Source of the DNA: Halobaculum limi
GTDB lineage: Archaea > Halobacteriota > Halobacteria > Halobacteriales > Haloferacaceae
Assembly (NCBI RefSeq): GCF_029490015.1
Contig: NZ_CP120469.1
Span: forward strand, 62,001 to 126,000
DNA length: 64,000 nt
Direction: 5' to 3'
In this document: piece after piece, positions 15,601 through 22,749 of the stretch
How positions within the stretch are numbered: the first letter of the stretch is position 1
How the letters are laid out: each line of letters begins with the position of its first letter
Position numbers and translations under genes: made by a program
Notes under the pieces: model-generated
Told to the model about the DNA's origin: nothing
Database searches by the model: none
The model's input: the letters and a program-made list of their open reading frames with translations, nothing else

Positions 15601-17020
15601 CGCGGTCGGCGGTGTCGAGCGCTCGCACCCCCGGATGCTCCGCGAGTGGAACCGCCTCGCCGTCGGCGTCGTACAGCGTCACCTCTTCGGGCGAACACGG
15701 GAGCGATGCCCCGTCGCTCAGTCCGAGGAGTTCGCGGCCGCGACCGTTGACGCGGACGTATCGCCCGTCGGTGTCGACGATGGCGATACCGACCGGACTC
15801 GCCTCCAGAACGCGGTCGACGTGGGGGTTGCCGCCCTCGAACGGCTCGCCGGGAGGGCGAACTCGCAAGATCGCACCGAGTTCGTCTGCGGCCGACGAGA
15901 GTAGGCCGACGAGACGCTTGTCAACCTCACGGGCGGTTCGCGAGAGGAACACCACGACACCAGTGACGGCGTCGTCTACACTGACGGGGACGGCCACCGC
16001 TGCTGACACGCCGACGTTGTCGAGTGCCGCCGCCCGCGACTCGTTCGGTTCGTCCTCGGCGACCGCAGACGTCCACTCCGGTTCTCCGCTCGCCCACACG
16101 CGTCCAGGTAGTCCGTCGCCCGGCCCGTAGCCGATCTCGCGAGACGCGGCCGCCACCTCCTCGAGTTCCTCCCCGACGTATGCTGCGTTGATCTGATGCA
16201 GATCGCCGTCGTCGTTCGGGAACCACGCCTCTGCGTACTCCCACTCGGTAGTCTCACAGACGAGTCTGAGTGCGGCCGTCACGCCCTCGTCGCTCGCCTC
16301 GGCGGTGGCGACGGCGTGGGCGGTCTCGTATAGTAGTGTCCGCTCTACGTCGGCGTGGCGGTGCTCGGTCGTGTCTCGCGTCACCGTCGCGAACCCGAGA
16401 TGTTCGCCGTCGGGGCCGGTGATCGCCGAGATGGTCACCTGCGCGCAAAAGCGCGTGCCGTCCTTCTGGCGTCGCCACCCGCTCGTCTCGTATGACCCCT
16501 CAGAGAGGGCGGTCGCGAGGTTCCGTTCTGGAAAGCCAGAATCGCTGTCGGCGGCCGTGTAGAACAGCGAGAAGTGCTCGCCGATAACGTCGGCTGCGGT
16601 GTATCCCGTGATTCGTTCTGCGCCCGCATTCCACGACGTGACGAGCCCATTCGGATCGAGACTGAATATCGCGTACTCCTCGACGGCGTCAACGAGGAGT
16701 CCGTACTCGCCGGTGCCGGTCGGGCTCCGCACTTCGGCATCGCCTTCGGTGTCTGCGGCGTCAGCCGTTCCGTTCGCTTGCTCGTCGGTCCGGGTTACTC
16801 CCGGTGCGTACGTGGCGATGCGCCACCAGACGCGGGCGTTCGCGCCGACCTTCTTGGTTTCTATCTTGCCCAACTCAGCGAGTCGCTGTAACCGGTTGTA
16901 GGTGGTGCGCCGTCCAACGTCGAGGGAGTCAGCCACTTCCGGCGTCGTCCGCGGTTCGCCGTCGACCCCAAAGACGGCGAGGGTGTCACGCAAATCCGCG
17001 TTGAGTCCCTCCGGTGTCAT
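12635..17020 (-). CDS. Giant PAS/GAF sensor-regulator with N-terminal HTH and C-terminal bacterio-opsin-activator HTH
   Basis: 1461 residues, cytoplasmic, no transmembrane segment and no kinase domain. In order: winged helix (about 1-66, LRDTLAVFGVDGEPRTTPEVADSLDVGRRTTYNRLQRLAELGKIETKKVG), PAS (about 100-220), GAF (225-390), four PAS domains (about 400-900, each ending near a VxDVT-like motif), GAF (905-1060), a BAT-type GAF (1075-1220), the BAT output domain (1225-1370, SDELVEITFQIDDVYGTLE), and HTH_10 (about 1395-1450, LTDRQRTALEAAYYGGYFEWPRAMAAEEVAKSMGVAPSTFHQHLRKAERKVLDAVY). I place the start at ATG 17020, not 47 codons upstream, because a TATA box lies 27 nt before it. Bacterio-opsin activator relatives control light or oxygen responses; targets here are unknown. 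Confidence 0.88.
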   Translation of the reverse strand: MTPEGLNADLRDTLAVFGVDGEPRTTPEVADSLDVGRRTTYNRLQRLAELGKIETKKVGANARVWWRIATYAPGVTRTDEQANGTADAADTEGDAEVRSPTGTGEYGLLVDAVEEYAIFSLDPNGLVTSWNAGAERITGYTAADVIGEHFSLFYTAADSDSGFPERNLATALSEGSYETSGWRRQKDGTRFCAQVTISAITGPDGEHLGFATVTRDTTEHRHADVERTLLYETAHAVATAEASDEGVTAALRLVCETTEWEYAEAWFPNDDGDLHQINAAYVGEELEEVAAASREIGYGPGDGLPGRVWASGEPEWTSAVAEDEPNESRAAALDNVGVSAAVAVPVSVDDAVTGVVVFLSRTAREVDKRLVGLLSSAADELGAILRVRPPGEPFEGGNPHVDRVLEASPVGIAIVDTDGRYVRVNGRGRELLGLSDGASLPCSPEEVTLYDADGEAVPLAEHPGVRALDTADRVLDWEAQIQTSGERTRWLTVNASPVFDADGTVEHVIVTAQDVTEQKTRANRIEQRRETVETELTTVLARISDAFFAVDEDWRLTYLNDRARAMFGDTDADLVGRDVSTLLDDAVEATLRERVLDDLDDSESVRFQEYLTEADEWVEFSVYPAATGVSVYARTVTDRVNRMVELARSERIIDTIEDGVFVLDEDDRYTTVNDAYASLVGRDRESLIGAHVSTVLDDEGVDRVEQARTGLASGDREQITYEVEVTTPTGRTWVGEAIVTPLATQAGGERVGVVRDVTAARQREAELAAANRRYRALVDNFPNGTVSLVDPDLRYVTVGGEVTNAVAADVSELVGERVLDVLPDSIGTRIAANYRRALDGSTVTFETTVGDVRYKSTYVPIRDSDGEVVAAMGISIDVTQQRETEATLRKHVRQQECLAGLGQDALGDDSAEELIERVVDVVCESLGTSHCTAMRFDSDSERLHLAHGVGWEEGIVGETWVHATDDHHAGFTLRTGREAVVEDIDDESRFTVPGVLVDHEIKAGITARIGPSDDPWGVLAVYDTEPMAFSSEDAAFVQSVASVLAAAIDRRRQTRELDAQRTALAAVNSLNTVAREITAAVLDQSTRAEIERVLCAHLAESDSYEVAWIGEADDDAGVIHSRVVAGDDTNEIQFSLTDPERPARSLTETALRTGMPQFLEADEAGAHDRTGVDADELGSLAAVPISHDETSYGVLTVHTSRTEGFGRAEREVIEQVATVASHAIAAADRKLALVSDELVEITFQIDDVYGTLETAIEPTGRYTFDHIIPLDDGEFIVHGTADSESVPHLLELAEVNPLWKSVRTFESGQTVRIELHAVDLPVFSAIAARGGYIEEVVVEDGDLNATIMLAPSVDVGGMLDTIERHYPVTHLRRRRQFTRSRETREQVSHEIGSSLTDRQRTALEAAYYGGYFEWPRAMAAEEVAKSMGVAPSTFHQHLRKAERKVLDAVYTAPLVRDDPDR

Positions 17021-17043
17021 CTGGAAGCCTATGTCGCGGGGAG

Positions 17044-17050
17044 TATATTG
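17044..17050 (-). promoter_or_regulatory. TATA box of the giant regulator gene
   Basis: On the minus strand CAATATACTC is centred about 27 nt upstream of ATG 17020. It supports the shorter start and a leaderless mRNA. Confidence 0.55.
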
Positions 17051-17258
17051 CAGTTCCGTCGACGGAATGATTCGGTGATGCTGAACTGTCGCTAATCGGA
17101 ACGTATCTGGAATTCTGCCGATAGCGTGCGTGTGAGAGGAATCTCCTCGAAAATTGAACATGTCTCTCGAACGGTACCGAAGTACTACTAGCGTAGCCTT
17201 AGGCCGGTTCGGTTACTCCGCTGTAGTATCCGAGGATGCCGGGAACTCGGTATCAACT

Positions 17259-17588
17259 ATGCCCAACACGACAACCGCCCTCACGAACGCCGGTGTCAGT
17301 ACCGCCGACTTGACCATCAGCGAACAGTACCGCCTGATCGCGAACGAGCGTCGTCGCCTCTTGATCGACGTTCTCGCCGACCAACCGACGGCGCTCTCGC
17401 TTGAGTGCCTCGCAGCGACACTCGCCGAACGGGAGACGGGTGAGCAGGTCCCATCCGAAGACGTCATCGAACGGGTCGCGATATCGCTGCACCATGCCCA
17501 CCTCCCGAAACTCGCCGACTACGGGCTCATCGAGTACGACGCCGAGACGAACTGGATCGATCCGTGTGGAATCGACGCTGCCGAGTGA
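17259..17588 (+). CDS. DUF7344-type winged-helix protein
   Basis: 109 residues from the ATG at 17259 (MPNTTTALTNAG); the frame is open further upstream to an ATG at 17160, which would add 33 residues of different character. The core LTISEQYRLIANERRRLLIDVLADQP, then EDVIERVAISLHHAHLPKLADYGLIEYDAETNWID matches the haloarchaeal DUF7344 winged-helix family, whose members are small putative regulators: an N-terminal helix pair, then the H-x-H-x-P-K-L-x-x-x-G-hydrophobic-hydrophobic-x-Y-D wing. It is divergent from the giant regulator and followed by a second member of the same family. Confidence 0.75.
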   Translation: MPNTTTALTNAGVSTADLTISEQYRLIANERRRLLIDVLADQPTALSLECLAATLAERETGEQVPSEDVIERVAISLHHAHLPKLADYGLIEYDAETNWIDPCGIDAAE

Positions 17589-17666
17589 CTCGTCGCTCAC
17601 GCATCTGGGGTCGCCGAGACTCTGCCCCACGCGGTCGAACAGGTTCGACCCGATCGAGTGCCAAAT

Positions 17667-17699
17667 TATATATCAGATTATTATGTATAAATTTACATA
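17667..17699 (+). promoter_or_regulatory. Promoter with inverted-repeat operator before second DUF7344 gene
   Basis: A TATA-like TTATATAT (17667-17674) lies about 33 nt before ATG 17703. Between it and the start is the perfect inverted repeat TATGTA (17682-17687) / TACATA (17694-17699) with 6-nt spacer, placed over the expected transcription start. A protein bound there would block initiation. Confidence 0.5.
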
Positions 17700-17702
17700 C
17701 GT

Positions 17703-18125
17703 ATGACAAAGAAAGATGGCGCAGGAACGGAGCGTAATGCCTCTGTGGGGCGAGCGCCGCCGCACTTGCGTCTCTCCCGCGCCGACTACGTCTTCGAGGC
17801 GTTGCGCGAGCGCCGCAGACGGGTGATCTGTCGTATCCTCCAGACGACAGACGACCGAGAGATCGAAGACCTCGCGATGGACGTCGCGACACACGAGTCG
17901 GACGACGACGAACGGACCGTGACGAACAACGAGTGGGAGTTGGTGTTCGCGTCGTTGTATCACTCGCACATCCCGAAACTCGACGACCTCGAGGTTGTGA
18001 CGTACGACGACACCACTGGCATCGTGAACCCTGGCCCGCGATTCGAACCGGTGGCGGACGTGCTTTCGGCGGTCGAGCGGGTGTTGACCGTCGGTGACGA
18101 CTTTTTGCCTCGCTCCGACGAGTGA
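17703..18125 (+). CDS. DUF7344-type winged-helix protein
   Basis: 140 residues. RADYVFEALRERRRRVICRILQTTDDREIEDLAMDVATHE, then NEWELVFASLYHSHIPKLDDLEVVTYDDTTGIV shows the same helix pair and the H-x-H-x-P-K-L wing as the preceding gene, with which it shares the family but only modest identity. These proteins are thought to be DNA-binding. The strong AT-rich promoter directly upstream, containing a dyad, suggests autoregulation or control by its neighbour. The start ATG follows the promoter by 3 nt from the dyad end, consistent with a leaderless or nearly leaderless mRNA. Confidence 0.78.
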   Translation: MTKKDGAGTERNASVGRAPPHLRLSRADYVFEALRERRRRVICRILQTTDDREIEDLAMDVATHESDDDERTVTNNEWELVFASLYHSHIPKLDDLEVVTYDDTTGIVNPGPRFEPVADVLSAVERVLTVGDDFLPRSDE

Positions 18126-18205
18126 GCGTACACCAACATCTCGTCGCCGGGTTTCGGTGACCGGTTGCAGGCCGCTTTTGTCGCTGCTCCACTTCGGGAG
18201 GCTGT

Positions 18206-18940
18206 ATGAACGTCGCCATCCTCACCATCGGTGATGAGGTGCTCGCCGGCGAGACGGCGAACGCCAACGCACACTGGCTCGCCGGAGAGGTGACGCGCAA
18301 CGGTGCCCGCGTCCGCCGAATCCTGACGATGCCTGACGTGCGTGCCGATATCACCGACCGCGTTCGCGCGTGGGCCGACGAGTTCGACGCCGTCATCGTC
18401 ACCGGCGGTCTCGGCGGCACGCACGACGACGTCACCGCCGACGCCATCGCCGACGCGTTCGACCGTGACCTCGTCGTCGACGAGGCGGTTCGCACCGCCG
18501 TCCTCGAAACCGTCGCCGCCTACCGCGACGCCAACCCCGAGGTGGTCGACGAACACGACCTCGACATCGACGTAGCCGCGTGGGCGGCGCTCCCTGAGGG
18601 GGCACGCCCACTGTTGAACGACGAGGGGTTGTGTCCGGGATTCGTCATCGAGAACGTGTACGCGTTTCCGGGCGTGCCCGCAGAGGTTCGAGCCATCTTC
18701 GGTCTCGTCGCCGCCGAATTCGCCGGCGACGGCGTCGCGACGACGCTGTACACGCCCCAGCCTGAGGGGTCGATGACCGGCGTACTCGACGCGGCACGAG
18801 CGACGTTCGACGTCGCCATCGGCAGTTACCCCGACACGGAGGGCCACAATCGGATCACGGTCCGTGGCGACGACGCCGAGGCGGTCGCTACTGTAGCGGA
18901 GTGGCTTCGAGAGCGTGTGACCGTCGTCGACGACGCGTGA
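18206..18940 (+). CDS. CinA-like molybdopterin-binding domain protein
   Basis: 244 residues. The N-terminal MNVAILTIGDEVLAGETANANAHWLAGEVTRNGARVRRILTMPD and TGGLGGTHDDVTADAIADAF are the MoCF/CinA nucleotide-binding signature (T-I-G-D-E and G-G-L-G-x-T-x-D-D-x-T). The C-terminal nicotinamide mononucleotide amidase domain of bacterial CinA is absent, as is normal for archaeal members. Bacterial homologues act as ADP-ribose or NMN pyrophosphatases in NAD recycling; for the archaeal short form this is only suggested. It stands alone between the DUF7344 gene (81 nt) and the VOC gene. ATG at 18206 follows directly on the family start. Confidence 0.88.
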   Translation: MNVAILTIGDEVLAGETANANAHWLAGEVTRNGARVRRILTMPDVRADITDRVRAWADEFDAVIVTGGLGGTHDDVTADAIADAFDRDLVVDEAVRTAVLETVAAYRDANPEVVDEHDLDIDVAAWAALPEGARPLLNDEGLCPGFVIENVYAFPGVPAEVRAIFGLVAAEFAGDGVATTLYTPQPEGSMTGVLDAARATFDVAIGSYPDTEGHNRITVRGDDAEAVATVAEWLRERVTVVDDA

Positions 18941-19202
18941 CGGCGGACGGTTCGTACCCACCGCACGCGCCTTCCGCTACCCGTACGCTGTGGCTGAACG
19001 ACCGCTCGTGGGTGTCCCGTTTCGCGTTGTAGTGCCGTCCCGTTTGGTGGCGACGTTCCGCCGGAACACCCGCGCTTGTTAACACGCCACATAGACATAA
19101 CCACTTCGGCCCAACGATCCGTATGCCCGTCGCTGTCGGGCGACGACGGCGAGTTCGTCTGGGACGCGAGCCTACTTTCGGTTCCGGCACGTAACCCGTT
19201 CG

Positions 19203-19808
19203 ATGACCGACGACGCCGTCTCCGCCGACCGACCCGACAGTCTGATGCACGCCGCTGGATGGGACCACGTTACCCTCGTCGGGAGCAACGCCGCCGACAC
19301 CATCGCCTTTTACCGCGACGTCCTCGGCCTCCCGTTGGTGGTCCGACAGCCGAACCTAGACCGCGAGGCGGTCGAACACCTCTTTTTCGACGCTGGCGAC
19401 GGCCGCCTCGTGACGTTCTTCGTCGACGAGTCGCGCGACTCCGTCGAAAAGCAGGACCCGGATATCGGTGCGGTCCACCACCTCGCCTTCCGGATCGAAC
19501 CCGACGAACTCCCCGGCATCCGCGACCGCCTCCTCGACGCCGGCCACGAGATTAGCGAGTTCGACCGCGGGGCGTTCCACTCGCTGTACACGCACGACCA
19601 CAATGGCCTCGTCATCGAACTCGCGGCCGACAAGTACGAGATTCCCGACGACCGACGGGGCGAGATTCTCGCGCGAGCGCAGGCGGCCCGCGTCGCCACC
19701 GGCGACGAGTACATTGACTCCGCGCATCTGGAGGCCGCGATGGAGGAATTGGGATTCGAAATCGTCCCGAATGACCTCCCGGACGCGGCGACCGGCCGCG
19801 ACTTCTGA
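19203..19808 (+). CDS. VOC (glyoxalase/dioxygenase fold) family protein
   Basis: 201 residues. A single VOC module: GWDHVTLVGSNAADTIAFYRDVLGLPLVVRQPNLD, then AVHHLAFRIEPDELPGIRDRLLDAG and FHSLYTHDHNGLVIELA. The likely metal ligands are His in WDHV, His in VHHLAF, and Glu in IELA. After residue 150 an alpha-helical tail (DRRGEILARAQAARVATGDEYIDSAHLEAAMEELGFE) extends it. The enzyme could be a lyase, isomerase or ring-cleaving dioxygenase; the next gene is a two-module VOC dioxygenase in the same direction, 114 nt away, which hints at a shared role in aromatic or quinone breakdown. Start at 19203, with a second ATG 14 codons later. Confidence 0.85.
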   Translation: MTDDAVSADRPDSLMHAAGWDHVTLVGSNAADTIAFYRDVLGLPLVVRQPNLDREAVEHLFFDAGDGRLVTFFVDESRDSVEKQDPDIGAVHHLAFRIEPDELPGIRDRLLDAGHEISEFDRGAFHSLYTHDHNGLVIELAADKYEIPDDRRGEILARAQAARVATGDEYIDSAHLEAAMEELGFEIVPNDLPDAATGRDF

Positions 19809-19922
19809 CCGTTCGCTCGGTGGCGGCGTCCGGGGGGTAGCCGGTGCCTGGTGGCGTGCGGTTCGCCAGGTGACACGCACGTCAGCGCGTACTCAAGTCG
19901 CTTCGTCTCGTAGTTGGAGTCG

Positions 19923-20912
19923 ATGACCGATTTCACACCCGCACAGGGTATTCACCACGTGACTTGCATCGCCGGCGACCCGCAGCGAAATATGGACTTC
20001 TGGACCGAGACGCTCGGCCTCCGCCTCGTGAAGCGCTCGATCAATCAGGACGACCCGAGCACCTACCACTTCTTCTTCGCAGACGCGGAGGGGACGCCCG
20101 GCACGAGTATGACGTTCTTCCCGTGGGAGAACCTCTCGCAGGGGAAAGTCGGATCCGGGCAGGTGTCCAGAACCGCCTTCCGCGTCCCCGAGGGGAGCCT
20201 CGACTACTGGGAGGACCGCTTCGACGAGTACGGCGTCGACTACGACGACCGCGTCGAGCGATTCGGGGAGACGGTCCTGCCGTTCCGCGACCCTGACGGC
20301 CTCCCGATCGAACTGGTTGCCGTCGAGATTCCCGACGACGACCCGACTGTCCCGTGGACCGCGTTCGTCCCTGAAGAACACGCTATCCGCGGGTTCCACT
20401 CCGTGACGCTGTGGCTGGCGAACCCCGACTCGACGATGGGGCTCCTGCGGACGATGGGACTGGAGGAGGTCGGCACCGAAGAGTCACCGGGCGACACGCC
20501 TGGCGACGAGCGCACTCGCTTCGCTGCTGCCGGACCTGTCGGCAAGTACGTCGACGTACTTCCGACGATACAAGCGGGACGGCAGGGGCACGGCACCGTC
20601 CACCACGTCGCGTTCCAGACGCCGACCGACGAGGATCAAGATGCGATGCGACGGGCGGTCAGCGGCGAAGGTCTCTCACCGACCCAACAGATCGACCGCC
20701 ACTGGTTCCGGTCGGTGTACTTCCGCGAGTTCAACGGCGTCCTGTTCGAACTCGCGACGAGCGATCCGGGCTACGACAGCGACGAACCCCTCGACGAACT
20801 CGGCGGGCGACTCGTCCTCCCCGGGAAGTTCGCGAGCCAACGCGAACAGATCGAGGCCGGTCTTCCTGACGTGACTGTCCCACGCACCGACGCCGTCGAA
20901 GCCGACGACTGA
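19923..20912 (+). CDS. Ring-cleaving dioxygenase, VOC family
   Basis: 329 residues from the ATG at 19923 (MTDFTPAQG). It contains two VOC modules: GIHHVTCIAGDPQRNMDFWTETLGLRLVKRSINQDDPSTYHFFFAD (about 6-52) with GTSMTFFPWEN, and GFHSVTLWLANPDSTMGLLRTMGLEEVG (about 150-178) followed by GTVHHVAFQTPTDEDQ and WFRSVYFREFNGVLFELATSDPGY. This is the MhqO/MhqA-type hydroquinone dioxygenase family; metal ligands are His in HHVT, His in VHHVAF and Glu in FELA. Substrate is inferred as a hydroquinone or catechol-like compound. Six nt upstream of the chosen start is another in-frame ATG three codons earlier. Confidence 0.9.
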   Translation: MTDFTPAQGIHHVTCIAGDPQRNMDFWTETLGLRLVKRSINQDDPSTYHFFFADAEGTPGTSMTFFPWENLSQGKVGSGQVSRTAFRVPEGSLDYWEDRFDEYGVDYDDRVERFGETVLPFRDPDGLPIELVAVEIPDDDPTVPWTAFVPEEHAIRGFHSVTLWLANPDSTMGLLRTMGLEEVGTEESPGDTPGDERTRFAAAGPVGKYVDVLPTIQAGRQGHGTVHHVAFQTPTDEDQDAMRRAVSGEGLSPTQQIDRHWFRSVYFREFNGVLFELATSDPGYDSDEPLDELGGRLVLPGKFASQREQIEAGLPDVTVPRTDAVEADD

Positions 20913-20970
20913 ACGGTCGGACGACTACGACTCTTCGGTTCGCTGCCTACCAGACTCGAACAGGTCGTTG

Positions 20971-20998
20971 TAGTTTTTGCGTGACACTATCGTTATAC
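20971..20998 (+). promoter_or_regulatory. T-run terminator and TATA box before HalOD1 gene
   Basis: TAGTTTTTG (20971-20979) following an imperfect stem (ACTACGAC / GTCGTTGTAGT) could terminate the dioxygenase transcript. TTATAC (20993-20998) is centred about 26 nt before ATG 21021 and would start a leaderless HalOD1 mRNA. Confidence 0.45.
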
Positions 20999-21020
20999 GC
21001 TTGCGCCGATATGTACTAGT

Positions 21021-21326
21021 ATGACAGAGTGGTCGATCGGAACCGGCGACGGACCCGGTGAGCGAGCACTCGTGTCACAGCGACAGTACGACTGGGGGAT
21101 GACTACGCCCGTCGAGGGTATCGTCGAGACGGTTGCAGAGGCGACTGGACGCCCGTTCGATACGCTTCCACCGCTCGAACACGTCATCGACACTGGCGCC
21201 GTCACGGCGTTGCTCGCTGCGGCCGGTCGGCGCGGTCCTGCGGACGGCGTCGAGATATCGTTCAGATATGAGGGCTTCCTCGTCACGGCGTACAGCACCG
21301 GACGAGTCACCCTGTACAGCGACTGA
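21021..21326 (+). CDS. HalOD1 output-domain protein
   Basis: 101 residues made of one HalOD1 domain: PVEGIVETVAEATGRPFDTLPPLEHVIDTGAVTALLAAAGR, then VEISFRYEGFLVTAYSTGRVTLYS. HalOD1 is a small haloarchaeal signalling output domain of unknown mechanism; the pattern of L-P-P-L-x-x-x-I-D-x-x-A-L/V-x-x-L and F-x-Y-x-G-(F/Y)-x-V-x-V is preserved. A second HalOD1 gene is at 50508. The gene has its own promoter and is not obviously linked to a kinase. Confidence 0.85.
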   Translation: MTEWSIGTGDGPGERALVSQRQYDWGMTTPVEGIVETVAEATGRPFDTLPPLEHVIDTGAVTALLAAAGRRGPADGVEISFRYEGFLVTAYSTGRVTLYSD

Positions 21327-21423
21327 CCACGACGCTCGGAGGTGAGGAGTCTACGGTCGGTATCCGTCGCGGCACTTGTGGCTCGTATCGATCGGCGACG
21401 AGCGCCGCTGCCGTGTCAGGTGC

Positions 21424-21458
21424 GTTTATGTCGCGTGCGCCTACTACCTGAACGAGTA
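21424..21458 (+). promoter_or_regulatory. Promoter of recombinase gene with TrmB-like motif over the start
   Basis: TTTATG (21425-21430) sits about 30 nt upstream of ATG 21458. TACT (21442-21445)-N8-GAGTA (21454-21458) lies between TATA box and start and touches the start codon. This matches the published haloarchaeal TrmB consensus TACT-N7/8-GAGTA, but a single match this short is expected by chance about once per window. Confidence 0.35.
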
Positions 21459-22603
21459 TGAGCCAGGGCGACGACGCACCGACGACACCACGACGGGTCG
21501 CCCCGTCGACGACGCCGGCAGCGGCGCTCGCGGCGTTCGTCGGACACGTCGGGAAGGGGGGAACCGGCCGACACCGCGGCGAGGTCGAACGCGTCGTCGG
21601 CGGGTTCGTCGACCGCGTCAGCGACGCCGGGGTCGACCGCGTCGGCGACCTCACCGACCGCCACCTCGAGGCGTACGCAGAGTACCTCGCGCAGCGAGCG
21701 TGGGCCCGCGAGGACGACCCCGGTGCCGGCATCACCGGGCGGACAGCCCACCAGTACTACGCGCTCGTCCGCTCGTTCTGTGGCTTCCTCCACGAACGCG
21801 ATGCGCTGGAGACGAACCCCGCGACCCACGCCGTTGCGACAGGAGCGCTCCCCGACCGGAGCGTCGGCGTCCGCGAGGACGACCGCGAGCAGTTCTGGAG
21901 CGCCGAAACGCGCGAGGCTATCGTTCGCTGGATGGACTGGCGAACCGAAGACGCACTCGACCACGGGTGGCTCGACTCGGCGCGCGCCACTCGCGACCGG
22001 GCGCTCGTCGCCGTCCTCGCGTACTCCGGTGCTCGGGGTGCGGAACTGTTTCGCGACCCGCAAAACGAGCGAAGGCAGGGGATTCGTTGGCGACACGTCG
22101 ACATCGACGAGGGGACGCTTCGCGTGTACGGCAAGTCGCAGGAGTGGCAACGGACGCCGTTGCTCAACCCGGGTATCGACCGCCTGCGTGCGCACTACCG
22201 TCGACAGGACCCACCGACCAACGAGTGGCCGGTGTTCCCGACGAATCACTTGCCGAGTCTCTACGCGGTGGTTCGCGACGCCGAGTCGGTGGACACCGAG
22301 CCAACGAAGGAGACGGTGTGGGACCTACTTCGCGAGAACGACCTCGTCCCACCGTCGCTGTCGACGGCGGGTGCCCGGACGCTGCTGAAGGACCTCTCCG
22401 CCGAGAGCGGCGTCACAGAGGGGGGAGAACCGCTCTTGCCACACGGTGCGAGACGAGGACTGGGCGACACGCTGTACGACATGTCGGCTGAACTCGCACA
22501 GGAGGTGCTCCGCCACCAGTCGGTCGAGACCACCCACCGGAGTTACCGCGACGACGACGTCGAGCGACTCCGGCGGGCGGCCGAAGACGCGCTAGACCGC
22601 TGA
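21458..22603 (+). CDS. Tyrosine recombinase / integrase (XerD-like)
   Basis: 381 residues. N-terminal SAM-like core-binding domain (about 20-140: AALAAFVGHVGKGGTG...YYALVRSFCGFLHER) and a C-terminal catalytic domain with all residues of the family: Arg193 in YSGARGAEL, Lys226 in YGKSQEW, His329-x-x-Arg332 in LPHGARRG, His353 in LRHQSVETT and nucleophile Tyr363 in HRSYRDD. It should therefore be active in strand exchange. No attachment site repeats, tRNA or other phage genes were found beside it, so it is either a chromosomal recombinase or a lone remnant of an integrated element. Leaderless promoter just upstream. Confidence 0.9.
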   Translation: MSQGDDAPTTPRRVAPSTTPAAALAAFVGHVGKGGTGRHRGEVERVVGGFVDRVSDAGVDRVGDLTDRHLEAYAEYLAQRAWAREDDPGAGITGRTAHQYYALVRSFCGFLHERDALETNPATHAVATGALPDRSVGVREDDREQFWSAETREAIVRWMDWRTEDALDHGWLDSARATRDRALVAVLAYSGARGAELFRDPQNERRQGIRWRHVDIDEGTLRVYGKSQEWQRTPLLNPGIDRLRAHYRRQDPPTNEWPVFPTNHLPSLYAVVRDAESVDTEPTKETVWDLLRENDLVPPSLSTAGARTLLKDLSAESGVTEGGEPLLPHGARRGLGDTLYDMSAELAQEVLRHQSVETTHRSYRDDDVERLRRAAEDALDR

Positions 22604-22749
22604 GTTCGAGCGCGTAACCGGGGTGGTCGCGTCGGCGCTCCCGAAGCACACGGGTACGCGAATCGCCTGTCACGCTTATTGTTCGCCCACGCGACACGTC
22701 GATGCGTGGGCGCTGCTCGCTTCCGACTGCACACGTCGTGGCCGCCAAG

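Noticed and set aside
17021-17161. 47-codon extension of the giant regulator
   Set aside because: The TATA box at 17044-17050 would be inside it; the HTH domain begins at ATG 17020.
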